A stretch of 64,000 nucleotides of DNA from Palsa-744 sp963734815 (GTDB lineage: Bacteria; Actinomycetota; Thermoleophilia; Solirubrobacterales; Solirubrobacteraceae): assembly GCA_963734815.1 (NCBI GenBank), contig CAVTIH010000002.1, positions 558,001-622,000 on the forward strand. The letters run 5' to 3'. Position 1 is the first letter of the stretch. The number at the start of each line of letters is the position of its first letter. The notes below the pieces were generated by a model. The model was not told where the DNA came from. It saw only the letters and a program-made list of their open reading frames with translations, and searched no databases. The position numbers and the translations under genes were made by a program. This document shows, in pieces, positions 8,186-16,435 of this stretch.

Positions 8186-8746
8186 CTACTCCTCCGCCTC
8201 CCGCCACACCTCGACCGAGACTTCCTGAACAGGAAGCGCGATCGGGGGCTCGGGCTTGGTGGCCTTCACCCACACCGCTTCGAGCTCGTAGTCGGCCAGC
8301 AGGCGCTCGGCGATCGAGCTGCACAGCCGCTCCAGCGTGCGATGGGAGCGCTGCTGGGCGACAAGCGCCACGAGCTGGCATACCTCGCCGTAGTCGACGG
8401 TGTCCTCGATGCGGTCGGTGACGGTGGCGTCGCTCTCGCCCACCTCCAGACGCAGGTCCAGCATCAGCCGTTGGCCGATCTCGCGCTCGGCCGCGCTCAC
8501 GCCATGGTGGGTGTAGAGCGAGAGGCCGGTTATCTCGATCGTGACCGACTCGGTGCCCTCCCCGTCCTCCTCGCCCTCTCCATCCTCCTCGTCGGGCTCC
8601 TCATCTTCGTAGTGCTCCGGCTCCTCTGCGGGCGTCCCTCGTTCCAGCTCCTCGCGCCAACCCGCCTCTCCTTCCGGAGCGCCCGGCTGACCGGCGGCAT
8701 CGCCGGCATCCAGATCGTCGTCGTTCTCCGTCGCGTCCTCGCTCAT
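8186..8746 (-). CDS. folB: Dihydroneopterin aldolase with a long acidic N-terminal extension
   Basis: FolB converts dihydroneopterin to the pterin alcohol used by FolK. The catalytic domain occupies residues ~67-186: VTIEITGLSLYTHHGVSAAEREIGQ, then DTVDYGEVCQLV, and the C-terminal strand ALPVQEVSVEVWRE. Typical FolB proteins are ~120 residues. The first ~66 residues here are dominated by Asp/Glu/Gly and look disordered. The long start is supported by the 4-base ATGA overlap with the folP stop. An internal start just before the catalytic domain cannot be excluded. Confidence 0.92.
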   Translation of the reverse strand: MSEDATENDDDLDAGDAAGQPGAPEGEAGWREELERGTPAEEPEHYEDEEPDEEDGEGEEDGEGTESVTIEITGLSLYTHHGVSAAEREIGQRLMLDLRLEVGESDATVTDRIEDTVDYGEVCQLVALVAQQRSHRTLERLCSSIAERLLADYELEAVWVKATKPEPPIALPVQEVSVEVWREAEE

Positions 8747-9660
8747 CGCGCGCCCAACGTAGCAGCGGTCACCGACAGCGCGGCGCGCACCGGAGCGACG
8801 TCGTGCACGCGCAGCACGGCGGCCCCGCGCTCGTAGGCGAGTACACAGGTGGCGATCGTGCCGGGCAGCCTCTCGCTGGGCGTGACGCCGGCAAGTATCC
8901 GTCCGAGGAAGCTCTTGCGGGAGGTGCCCACCACCAGCGGACGCCCCAGCGCGGTGAGCTCGTGCAGCCGGCGCAGCAGCTGGAGGTTGTGCTCGGGCGT
9001 CTTGCCGAAGCCGATCCCGGGGTCAAGCAGCACGCGCTCCTCGGGGATCCCCTCCCCCACCGCGTACGCAAGCCGCTGTTCGAGAAATGCCTTCACCTCG
9101 TCCACCACATCGCCGTAGCGCGGTTGCAGCTGCATCGTGCGCGGCTCGCCCCGCATGTGCATCAGGCAACACTGCGCACCGCTGTCCGCCACCACCGCCG
9201 CCATCTCCGGGTCGCCGCGCAGAGCGGTCACGTCGTTGACGAGCGTCGCGCCCGCATCGAGCGCAGAGCGAGCAACCGAGGCCTTCGCCGTGTCGATCGA
9301 GATTGTGGAGTGCGCAGCAGTGGCAGGACGCGCAGCATTAGACCCTTCCGCGGCAGCCAGCCCCTCGACGACCGGCAGCGCGGCAGCCAGCCCCTCCACC
9401 ACCGGCAGCCCGGCAGCCAGCCCCTCCACCACCGGCAGCACCCGTCGCAGCTCCTCCTCGGCGGCCACCGGCTCGGCACCCGGCCGCGTCGATTCCCCGC
9501 CCACATCGAGGATCTCGGCCCCCTCCTCCGCCAGCTGTAGTCCGTGCGCGACCGCGGCCTTAGGATCGAGGTACAGCCCCCCGTCGGAGAACGAGTCGGG
9601 CGTCACGTTCACGACGCCCATCAGGCGGAAGCCGCCAGGGGCGCTCACGCCAGCGCCCAA
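8743..9660 (-). CDS. folP: Dihydropteroate synthase
   Basis: DHPS condenses pterin pyrophosphate with p-aminobenzoate and is the sulfonamide target. The 305-residue product shows the TIM-barrel signatures LMGVVNVTPDSFSDGG (motif 1), ILDVGGESTRPGAEPV (motif 2), ISIDTAKASVA, NDVTALRGDPEM, LDPGIGFGKTPEHN and GTSRKSFLGRIL. The segment LPVVEGLAA after motif 2 is present three times in tandem where other DHPS have one. The most 5' start is a TTG at 9660, 2 bases after the ftsH stop; a GTG four codons further in is an alternative. It is translationally coupled to folB. Confidence 0.95.
   Translation of the reverse strand: MGAGVSAPGGFRLMGVVNVTPDSFSDGGLYLDPKAAVAHGLQLAEEGAEILDVGGESTRPGAEPVAAEEELRRVLPVVEGLAAGLPVVEGLAAALPVVEGLAAAEGSNAARPATAAHSTISIDTAKASVARSALDAGATLVNDVTALRGDPEMAAVVADSGAQCCLMHMRGEPRTMQLQPRYGDVVDEVKAFLEQRLAYAVGEGIPEERVLLDPGIGFGKTPEHNLQLLRRLHELTALGRPLVVGTSRKSFLGRILAGVTPSERLPGTIATCVLAYERGAAVLRVHDVAPVRAALSVTAATLGAR
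9351..9440 (-). repeat. Three 30-base tandem units inside folP
   Basis: Units at 9351-9380, 9381-9410 and 9411-9440 are nearly identical and encode the 10-residue block LPVVEGLAA(G/A) three times. The frame is kept and the extra ~20 residues lie in a loop/helix between conserved DHPS motif 2 and the ISIDT strand. Confidence 0.9.
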
Positions 9661-9662
9661 GC

Positions 9663-11639
9663 TCAGGCTAGCTCAGGGCGCTCGGGGTCGGCTGCGCGAA
9701 TGTCGGCCGTGCCTCCCGCCAACCCGGGCCGCGGCAGCGGACGCGGCACTTCGCGGCCGGGACGCTCCGCCGGCGCGGGCGGCGCCGGCGGCAGCTCGGG
9801 CGCACGGGGCTCCTCGGAGCCGAACACTTCCTGCTCGCTCTTGCCCTCCAGCAGCGCGTTGAACTCCTCCTTCTCGAGTGTCTCGCGCTTGACAAGGGTT
9901 TCGGAGAGCGAACTGAGGTGCTCGCGGTGCTCGGTGAGAATGTCTCGCGCGCGCTGGTGGGCAGCCTCGATGATGCGCCTGACCTCGTCGTCGATCTCGC
10001 GGGCAATCTCGTCGGAGTAGTCGGGCTCAGTGGAGAACTCGCGCCCGAGGAACGGCTGCCCGTGGTCGTGGCCGAAGACGCGCGGGCCGAGCTTCTCGCT
10101 CATCCCGAAGCGCATCACCATCTGCTTCGCGGTGGCGGTCACCTTCTCGAGATCGTTGGAGGCGCCGGTGGTGATCTCACCGAACACGATCTCCTCCGCG
10201 GCGCGCCCGCCGAGCGTCATGGCCATCGTGTCGTTGAGCTCCGCGCGCGTGGTCAGGAAGCGATCCTCTTGAGGCATCGAGATCGTGTAGCCGAGCGCCT
10301 GGCCGCGGGAGATCACCGAGATCTTGTGAACCGGGTCGGAGTGCTCGAGGTAGTGGCCGACGATCGCGTGGCCCATCTCGTGATAGGCCGTGATCAGACG
10401 CTCTTTCTCGCTCATCACGCGCGTCTTCTTCTCGGGGCCGGCGATCACGCGCATGATCCCCTCCTCGAGCTCTTCCTGGCCGATTTCGCGCTTGCCGGTA
10501 CGGGCCGACAGGAGGGCGGCCTCGTTGATCAGGTTGGAGAGGTCGGCGCCGGTAAAGCCGGGCGTCTGCCCGGCGAGCGCGTCGATGTCGATCACCTTCG
10601 CCAGCGGCTTGCCGCGCGTGTGGACTTCGAGGATCTTCGCGCGGCCCTTGCGATCGGGGCGGTCGACGGCGATCTGACGGTCGAAGCGCCCGGGACGCAG
10701 CAGCGCGGGGTCGAGGATGTCGGGCCGGTTGGTGGCCGCGATCATGATGATGTTGTCCTTCGCCTCGAACCCGTCCATCTCGACCAGCAGCTGGTTGAGC
10801 GTCTGCTCGCGCTCGTCGTGCCCGCCGCCGAGGCCCGCGCCGCGGTGGCGCCCGACGGCGTCGATCTCGTCCATGAAGATGATGCAAGGGGAGTTTTGCT
10901 TGGCCTGCTCGAACAGATCACGCACGCGCGAAGCACCGACGCCGACGAACATCTCCACGAAGTCCGAGCCGGAGATCGAGAAGAACGGCACGCCCGCCTC
11001 ACCGGCAACGGCACGGGCGAGCAGCGTCTTGCCGGTGCCGGGAGGCCCGTACAGCAGCACGCCGGTGGGGATCCGCGCGCCGAGCGCCTGGAACTTCTTG
11101 GGGTTCTCCAGGAACTCCTTGATCTCGTGCAGCTCCTCCACCGCCTCGTCCACGCCGGCGACGTCGCGGAAGGTGATCTTCGGGGAGTCGGCCGACAGCC
11201 GCTTGGCGCGGGACTTGCCGAAGGACATCACCTTCGAGCCGCCGCCCTGGATCTGGTTGAGCAGGAAGATCCAGATGAAGACGAAGATCAGGATCGGCAG
11301 CACCGTGACGAGCAGCGACAGGAGCACGCTGCTCTTGTTGGATTCGACGTTGAAGTGGACGTTCGCGGCTTCGAGCTTTTTGAAGAGTTCGGGCGCGGCC
11401 TGATCGACGTAGCCGATTTCGTACTTTTCTTTGTTCTTCAGTTCGACTTCGAGGGCGCTCGACTTGGTCTTGAACTCGACCGACTTGACTTCGCCCTTCG
11501 GGATTTCCTGGGTTACCAGCGTCTGGTAGGAGTGCGAACGCCCGTTGCTGGAGCCGCTCGGGAAGAGTTTCATGACGAAGAACACCAACACGACCACGAT
11601 CAGGATCGGGAAGGCGGCGCTCTTGAAGAAACGGCTCAT
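9663..11639 (-). CDS. ftsH: FtsH, membrane-anchored ATP-dependent zinc metalloprotease
   Basis: The 658-residue protein degrades membrane and misfolded proteins. Two transmembrane helices (about residues 9-26 and 105-127) bracket an extracytoplasmic domain. The AAA+ module follows, with Walker A GPPGTGKT near residue 200, Walker B IIFMDEID, and the second-region-of-homology arginine finger in RPGRFDRQIAVDRPD. The zinc protease domain carries HEMGH near residue 425. The C-terminal ~50 residues are Pro/Ala/Glu-rich and variable, as usual. folP starts 2 bases downstream, so ftsH-folP-folB look like one operon. 256 bases upstream separate it from hpt; I see no clear promoter there. Confidence 0.97.
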   Translation of the reverse strand: MSRFFKSAAFPILIVVVLVFFVMKLFPSGSSNGRSHSYQTLVTQEIPKGEVKSVEFKTKSSALEVELKNKEKYEIGYVDQAAPELFKKLEAANVHFNVESNKSSVLLSLLVTVLPILIFVFIWIFLLNQIQGGGSKVMSFGKSRAKRLSADSPKITFRDVAGVDEAVEELHEIKEFLENPKKFQALGARIPTGVLLYGPPGTGKTLLARAVAGEAGVPFFSISGSDFVEMFVGVGASRVRDLFEQAKQNSPCIIFMDEIDAVGRHRGAGLGGGHDEREQTLNQLLVEMDGFEAKDNIIMIAATNRPDILDPALLRPGRFDRQIAVDRPDRKGRAKILEVHTRGKPLAKVIDIDALAGQTPGFTGADLSNLINEAALLSARTGKREIGQEELEEGIMRVIAGPEKKTRVMSEKERLITAYHEMGHAIVGHYLEHSDPVHKISVISRGQALGYTISMPQEDRFLTTRAELNDTMAMTLGGRAAEEIVFGEITTGASNDLEKVTATAKQMVMRFGMSEKLGPRVFGHDHGQPFLGREFSTEPDYSDEIAREIDDEVRRIIEAAHQRARDILTEHREHLSSLSETLVKRETLEKEEFNALLEGKSEQEVFGSEEPRAPELPPAPPAPAERPGREVPRPLPRPGLAGGTADIRAADPERPELA

Positions 11640-11895
11640 AGCTTGATCGCAGGTGTCGGGGTGCAGGCTGACGTGATTGGCAGAAGAGAAGCGCCGCTCG
11701 TCGGCGCGCGGCCGACCCCACCACCCTCTAAGACTGCCACCAGCCGACTAGCGTACCACGAAGGCTCGGATTTTCCGGGCATCAAAGGGCAGCGCGAGCC
11801 GTGTCCGACCGTCCCACGATCGACCCGCTGACGACGGGCCATCGGCCGCATCCAGTGTACGGGCCTACCGGGATAGGCCCTAAGCCTGCCATGCC

Positions 11896-12522
11896 TCATG
11901 CGACCTCCAACGCCGCCACGAATGGAAGGTTGCGGTGGCGCTCGGCGTAGTCGAGGCCATAGCCGATCACGAAGCGGTCGGGGATCTCGAAGCCGACGTA
12001 GCGGGGCGGCTGGTCGGCCTGGCGTCGGCCGATCTTCGAGCGGTCGGGCTTCATCAGCAGCGCACACACCTCGAGCGTCCGGGGATCGCGCGAGCCCAGG
12101 TTGCGCAGCAGATACTGCAGCGTCAGCCCTGAGTCCACGATGTCCTCGACGATCAGCACATCCCGGTCATCGATCGCGGCGTCGAGATCCTTGAGGATGC
12201 GCACCACCCCGGAGGAGTCGGTGGCCGAGCCGTAGGAAGCGACCGCCATGAAATCGACCTCCACCGGTATCTCGATCAGGCGCATCAGGTCGGAGAGGAA
12301 GAACATCGCCCCCTTCAGTACCCCCACCAGCAGCAGCGGACGCGCGATGTCGGCGTAATCGCGCGAGATCTGTCGCGCCAGCTCGGCCACGCGTAGACGC
12401 AGCCGCTCGGCGTCGACGAGCACCTCGCCCACCTCGGCAGCGTGATTTGGAGCGCCACTCGAGCGTGCGAAGGCATCGCTCGGGTTGGCGGGCGCGACGC
12501 GCTCCGGGGGCATTACGGCCAC
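11896..12522 (-). CDS. hpt: Hypoxanthine phosphoribosyltransferase
   Basis: The 208-residue enzyme salvages hypoxanthine/guanine using PRPP. Diagnostic pieces are LLLVGVLKGAMFFLSDLMR, the DFMAVASYGSAT loop, and the PRPP-binding motif VLIVEDIVDSGLTLQYLL, followed by DRFVIGYGLDYAERHRNLPFVA, which matches Hpt/HGPRT. The first ~30 residues are an extension without family resemblance; a GTG (12522) and an ATG (12513) are both possible starts. tilS lies upstream, and tilS-hpt-ftsH is a classic conserved gene order in bacteria. Confidence 0.95.
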   Translation of the reverse strand: MAVMPPERVAPANPSDAFARSSGAPNHAAEVGEVLVDAERLRLRVAELARQISRDYADIARPLLLVGVLKGAMFFLSDLMRLIEIPVEVDFMAVASYGSATDSSGVVRILKDLDAAIDDRDVLIVEDIVDSGLTLQYLLRNLGSRDPRTLEVCALLMKPDRSKIGRRQADQPPRYVGFEIPDRFVIGYGLDYAERHRNLPFVAALEVA

Positions 12523-12550
12523 GCGGGGGAGTGTAGGGGCTGGGGTCTAG

Positions 12551-12612
12551 CGAGCGGGGGCCGAACCTCACGAGCGAGGCCGAACCTCACAAGCCTCACG
12601 AGCGAAGCCGAA
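12551..12612. repeat. Short direct repeats between tilS and hpt
   Basis: The spacer after the tilS stop contains several imperfect copies of a ~19-base unit of the form CACGAGCGAGGCCGAACCT. They extend to the last codons of tilS. No hairpin strong enough to call a terminator is evident. Confidence 0.5.
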
Positions 12613-12615
12613 CCC

Positions 12616-13605
12616 TCACGAGCGAGGAGGCAGCCTCACCATGTGCAGCCTGCCATCCTCGATCACGGCGCCGACCAGCCGGCCGACGTGCAGTTCGGCG
12701 CGGCCGCCGTGGCTGGCACGCTCGGCCAGGTCGAGAATCTCCCCCACGCGGGCCCCCGCCTGCGGCACGAAGGCGCCGGCGGTCTGCTCCGCCAGGCGCA
12801 CAACCACCAGGCGGGCGAGCGCGGCGGGCAGCAGCCGCAGGCGACTGATTGCGATGCTCGCCTCGCCGCCTCCGAGCTGCGCATCGACGAGTCCGTCGAG
12901 CACCTCGGCCTCTTCGCGCAGCAGCCGGGCGGTGCGCAGCACGTTCTCCCGCGCCGCGGGGTGCACCGCGTCGAGCGCCGGCAGCAGGCGCTTGCGCACG
13001 CGCACGCGTGCATACTGCTCGTTGTCGTTGCTGGGGTCCTCCCGCCACGACAGGTCGCGCGCGCGACAGTAGGCAGCGGTCTGCTCGCGCGTGATCTCCA
13101 GCAGCGGGCGCACGAGGCGGCCCTCGCGCGGCGACATCCCCAGCAGCGCACGCCGGCCGGGCGAGGCGGCGAGGCGATACAGGATCGTCTCGACCTGGTC
13201 GGTGGCGGTGTGGCCGGTGGCGATCGGGGCCTCACGATGGACACCCTCGTCCCTCCTCTGTCGTGCGTCCAGCTCGCGAGCAAGGCGCAGTGCCTCCCCG
13301 TAGCGCAGCTCGCGCGCCCACGCCTGCAGGTTGCCGGCCCCGACGGTCCGGTCGGCGCGAACGACCTTCAGCGCGACTCCCAGCCGCTCGCACAGCTCCT
13401 GGCAGTGGCACTGCTCCTCGTCGGACTCCGGCCGCAGCCCGTAGTTGACGTGCAGCGCGTACACGTTCTCGGCCCCGCTAATGCCCACCGCTAGATCGAG
13501 CAGGCAGACCGAGTCACGTCCGCCGGAAAGCATCGCCACCAGCGCGCCGTCGCGCGGCAGCAAGCCACCCGTCCGCACCCGCTCGAGCACCTCCTCGGGG
13601 GTCAC
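12616..13605 (-). CDS. tilS: tRNA(Ile)-lysidine synthetase
   Basis: TilS modifies C34 of the minor tRNA-Ile to lysidine so that it reads AUA. The 329-residue protein has the N-type ATP pyrophosphatase P-loop ALVAMLSGGRDSVCLLDL (SGGxDS) near residue 27, ALHVNYGLRPES, IATGHTATDQVETILYRL and WREDPSN. The C-terminal ~130 residues are weaker, as is common. The start is a GTG at 13605 without an obvious ribosome-binding site. The region immediately upstream carries two copies of the interspersed palindromic element in the opposite orientation. Confidence 0.93.
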   Translation of the reverse strand: MTPEEVLERVRTGGLLPRDGALVAMLSGGRDSVCLLDLAVGISGAENVYALHVNYGLRPESDEEQCHCQELCERLGVALKVVRADRTVGAGNLQAWARELRYGEALRLARELDARQRRDEGVHREAPIATGHTATDQVETILYRLAASPGRRALLGMSPREGRLVRPLLEITREQTAAYCRARDLSWREDPSNDNEQYARVRVRKRLLPALDAVHPAARENVLRTARLLREEAEVLDGLVDAQLGGGEASIAISRLRLLPAALARLVVVRLAEQTAGAFVPQAGARVGEILDLAERASHGGRAELHVGRLVGAVIEDGRLHMVRLPPRS

Positions 13606-13649
13606 GATCGCTGAAGGTGCTCGGTGGGTGACTGTGGCGGGGCGGCAAT

Positions 13650-13718
13650 GTCATACAAAAGCGCGCATACCACTTCATAAAATGAAGGGTTAGAGGCCCA
13701 AAAGTAGATGCACGACCT
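13650..13718 (+). repeat. Interspersed palindromic element, copy 2
   Basis: Apex at 13669-13690 (ACCACTTCA, loop TAAAA, TGAAGGGT). The 5' arm begins TGTCATACAAAAGCGCGCAT, which matches the 5' arm of the copy at 63.03 kb (TGTCATCCGAATGCACACAT on its strand) at most positions. The 3' arm is GGCCCAAAAGTAGATGCACGACC. It lies between the cyclase gene and tilS, antisense to both. Confidence 0.85.
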
Positions 13719-13749
13719 CCCAGAGCCTTGGGATGGTGAAGCATCCCCC

Positions 13750-13812
13750 CATTGACCCCCCACCACTTCACAAAATGAAGGGTTTGGGTCTGCAAAATAT
13801 GTGTAAGACACC
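13750..13812 (+). repeat. Interspersed palindromic element, copy 3
   Basis: Apex at 13762-13783 (ACCACTTCA, CAAAA, TGAAGGGT) preceded by a C-run and followed by TTTGGGTCTGCAAAATATG and GTAAGACACC. It is 93 bases from copy 2, in the same orientation, antisense to the flanking genes. Confidence 0.85.
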
Positions 13813-13890
13813 GAGATCATCGACTTCATACTCCCGCAGCGTCCGCCTCGCACAGCCGTGCGGAGCCAGTCAGCCACAGGGCTGCCGGGC

Positions 13891-15090
13891 TCATTTCGCC
13901 GAGGCGAGGAACAGCTCGGTGGGCTCGGAAAAGCCCTTCAAACCGACCTCCCCGATCAGCTTGAAGGCGAGGCCGTGGACGCCCTCGGCGAGGTCGACGA
14001 CGGCGCGCGTCACCAGCACCTCCCCGCCGGCCGCGCGGGCGACCACGCGCGCGGCCTGGTTGACCTCGCGACCGTAGTAGTCGCCGTCGCGGTAGATCGC
14101 CTCGCCGTGGTGGATGCCGATGCGCGGCGGCGGCACCCCCGCGGGCGCGCGGGCCTGGAAGCCGACAGCCCAGCGCGTCAGCGCAACCGAGTCGGCGGCG
14201 ACGATCATCACCTCGTCGCCAAGCGTCTTGAGCACCCGCGCGTCGATCGGCAGCGTGCGCTGGACCTCTTCCACGAAGCGCTCCACCGTGCTCACCGCGT
14301 GCTCGTCGCCCTGCTCCTCGGTGAGCCGGGTGTAGCCGGCCAGATCGGCGAACGCGATCGCCACCCGCAGGCGGCCCGCCTCGGGCTCTTGCGCATCGGT
14401 CGTTTCGGCCTCCATGTGGGCGATCACCTCCTGCTCGACGAAGTACGCCAGGAAGCGGCCGTGCAGGGAGTTCATCAGCGGCGCGGTGAACGGCACCAAC
14501 TCGCGCGCGATGCCGTCCATCTGCTCGCCGATTTCACGGCCCGAGACGCCCTCGCGCATCAGCGGCTCGTGGATGTACATGCGAAACAGCCGCACCTCCG
14601 TTTCGGCGATCTGGGCGAGCGCCTGCCCGTATACGCGGGCGATCTGGATGAACGCCACCTCGGGGAAGCCAGCCTCGAGCACGGCCGCCACGTACTTGAG
14701 CATCTCCAGATCCTCATCCGACATCGCCTCCACCGCCAACGCGCTGAGGCCGAGCGCGACGAAGATCCGCTTGATCAGCTCCGACGTGAGGCCTGTCTCG
14801 CGCGCCGCCTGGCGCAGCGTGTGGCGACCATCGGAGCCGGAGAGGAAGTCTTCCAGGTCCCCCAGCGCCAGGCGCCCGCTGTCGCTGGCTTCGCGGATCT
14901 GCTCGAGCGTGTAGCCGCGCTCCCGCAGGCGCGCGACGATCCCCACCTGCCTCGCGGCGGGCGCGTTCCATCCGCCGTTGTACTGGGGGATCAGCCCCTC
15001 GTTGACCCAGCGTCTCACGGTTCCCGACGAGACGCCGGCACGGGCAGCGACCCGCGAGAGGGTGAGCCCGCTCGCCTCGGACGTTCCCAT
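13891..15090 (-). CDS. MerR-type HTH / class III adenylate (guanylate) cyclase fusion
   Basis: The 399-residue protein starts with a MerR-like winged helix (LTLSRVAARAGVSSGTVRRWVNEGLIP, then LRERGYTLEQIREA), has a helical middle, and ends with a class III nucleotide cyclase domain: VAIAFADLAGYTRLTEEQGDE (first metal Asp in FADLAGYT), then VLKTLGDEVMIVAADS (second metal Asp in GDEVM) and IGIHHGEAIYRDGDYYGREVNQAARV. It probably makes cAMP in the cytoplasm and may sense a ligand through the HTH/helical part. The ATG at 15090 is chosen because the HTH follows at once; upstream frame sequence is low complexity. Its gene is divergent from the phosphorylase at 15236. Confidence 0.87.
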   Translation of the reverse strand: MGTSEASGLTLSRVAARAGVSSGTVRRWVNEGLIPQYNGGWNAPAARQVGIVARLRERGYTLEQIREASDSGRLALGDLEDFLSGSDGRHTLRQAARETGLTSELIKRIFVALGLSALAVEAMSDEDLEMLKYVAAVLEAGFPEVAFIQIARVYGQALAQIAETEVRLFRMYIHEPLMREGVSGREIGEQMDGIARELVPFTAPLMNSLHGRFLAYFVEQEVIAHMEAETTDAQEPEAGRLRVAIAFADLAGYTRLTEEQGDEHAVSTVERFVEEVQRTLPIDARVLKTLGDEVMIVAADSVALTRWAVGFQARAPAGVPPPRIGIHHGEAIYRDGDYYGREVNQAARVVARAAGGEVLVTRAVVDLAEGVHGLAFKLIGEVGLKGFSEPTELFLASAK

Positions 15091-15235
15091 GCCGAGCAGT
15101 CTATGGGGCCCTCCCCGGGACGGCAGGGTGCGGGCTCCTAAAGCTCTCGCTCGGGATCCACGCCCAATACCTGCCGGGTCTGGATGCGGCCGGCCGACCA
15201 TCCCAGATCCGACATCTATTGTGACGAGAACCCCA

Positions 15236-15946
15236 ATGGCACCGAGCCACCCAATCCACCTGCGTCCCACGGCCGAGCTGGCCGAGCGCGTGCTGCTGCC
15301 CGGAGACCCCGGGCGGGCGCTGGCGCTGGCGCAGCTGCTGATCGAGGGGCCGCTGATGTTCAACCATCACCGCGGCCTGTGGGGCTACACCGGCCCGGCG
15401 ATCGCCGACGGGGAGCCGCTGACGATCCAGAGCACGGGCATGGGCGGCCCCTCGGCGGCGATCGTGCTGCAGGAGCTGATCGCCCTCGGCGTGCGGCGCG
15501 CGATCCGCGTGGGCACCTGCGGGGCACTCGACGGGGACCTCGAGCTCGGCGATCTGGTGGTGGCGCACGAGGCGCTCGCCGCCGACGGCACCAGCCGCAA
15601 CCTGGGAGCGGGCGAGCGGATCGCCGCCGATCGCGAGCTGACGGCAGCGCTGGCCCACGCCGCGGACGGGGGAGCCAGCGCGACGGTCGTGAGCACCGAC
15701 CTCTTCTACGAGCACGACCGCACACGCGAGCGGGCGTGGCGCGCGGCGGGGGCGGTCGCCGTCGAGATGGAGGCCGCCACCCTGTTCGCGGTGGGCACAC
15801 GCGCCGGCATCCCGGTCGCCTGCGTGCTCGCCGTGTCGGACCTGATCGGCCAGCGCCCCGAGGACGGGCACGCACGAATCGACGACGACGCGCTGCTGAT
15901 CTCGGCCGAGGCGATGGGCCGGGCGGCGGTCAGCGCGCTGATTTAG
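15236..15946 (+). CDS. Purine/uridine nucleoside phosphorylase (PNP_UDP_1 family)
   Basis: The 236-residue protein phosphorolyses nucleosides to a base and ribose-1-phosphate. It has the DeoD/Udp hallmarks: VLLPGDPGRAL near the N-terminus (phosphate binding), STGMGGPSAAIVLQELIALGVRRAIRVGTCG, and VAVEMEAATLFAVGTRAGIPVACVLAVSD, where the Glu-Met-Glu motif contacts ribose. Length is normal for DeoD. Purine versus uridine preference cannot be settled by reading. The ATG at 15236 starts just before the conserved region; 145 bases separate it from the divergent cyclase gene. Its end overlaps the next convergent gene by 17 bases. Confidence 0.88.
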   Translation: MAPSHPIHLRPTAELAERVLLPGDPGRALALAQLLIEGPLMFNHHRGLWGYTGPAIADGEPLTIQSTGMGGPSAAIVLQELIALGVRRAIRVGTCGALDGDLELGDLVVAHEALAADGTSRNLGAGERIAADRELTAALAHAADGGASATVVSTDLFYEHDRTRERAWRAAGAVAVEMEAATLFAVGTRAGIPVACVLAVSDLIGQRPEDGHARIDDDALLISAEAMGRAAVSALI

Positions 15947-16412
15947 GCGCTTTGGCCGCAGAGCGTTTGGCGCCAGAGCCTGGTTTGCTGGCAGACCCTG
16001 GTTTGCTGGCAGACCCTGGTTTGGCAGACCTTGGTTTGCTGGCAGACCCTGGGTCGAGCTTGCCGGAGAGCGTCCGCAGTTGCTCCTCGATCGCCGCCAA
16101 GCGCGTCTCGATCGACGGACCGGAGAGCGTGCGCCCAATGCGGTGCACACCATCCTCGATCCCCTCCAGCCGCTGGGAGACCGAGCGCAGGCGGCGCGTG
16201 AGTCGTTCCACGTCGGCCGCCGACGGCAGGTTGAGCGCCCCCATCGCCAGCTCCTGCGCCTGGGCGGCCTTCTCGCGCGCGTCGGAGGCGCGGCCGAGCG
16301 CTCCGTTCAGCAGCGGGTTGTCGAACAGCTCGGTGATCGCTTTACCGAGGCGATCCTCGGTGCCCCCGGCGAGACGCTCACGCAGGCCCTTGGCTGATTC
16401 TGCATCGGACAT
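15930..16412 (-). CDS. Conserved hypothetical helical protein with repetitive basic tail
   Basis: I do not recognise a named family. The 160-residue product has an N-terminal helical region (LRERLAGGTEDRLGKAITELFDNPLLNGAL), then heptad-rich helices (VERLTRRLRSVSQRLEGIEDGVHRIGRTL, IEEQLRTLSGKL) suggesting a coiled coil. It ends in a Lys/Ser/Pro/Ala tail made of repeats of SASKPG and AKP. The tail resembles the lysine/alanine-rich tails of nucleoid- or polyester-granule-associated proteins, but that is only an analogy. The tail is encoded by ~18-base tandem repeats at 15970-16050. It is transcribed divergently from the gene at 16436 with only 23 bases between the starts, so the two promoters must overlap. 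Confidence 0.7.
   Translation of the reverse strand: MSDAESAKGLRERLAGGTEDRLGKAITELFDNPLLNGALGRASDAREKAAQAQELAMGALNLPSAADVERLTRRLRSVSQRLEGIEDGVHRIGRTLSGPSIETRLAAIEEQLRTLSGKLDPGSASKPRSAKPGSASKPGSASKPGSGAKRSAAKAPKSAR
15968..16052 (-). repeat. 18-base tandem repeats encoding SKPGSA units
   Basis: Imperfect repeats of a unit of the form ACCCTGGTTTGCTGGCAG encode the Ser-Lys-Pro-Gly-Ser-Ala tail of the upstream-starting hypothetical protein; one unit is shortened by six bases, which keeps the frame. Confidence 0.8.
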
Positions 16413-16435
16413 CTGGCAAAGGATACGGTGCGAGG

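Noticed and set aside
11640..11895. Small gene or RNA in the hpt-ftsH gap.
   Set aside because: No reading frame with a plausible start and family resemblance, and no clear RNA fold was seen.
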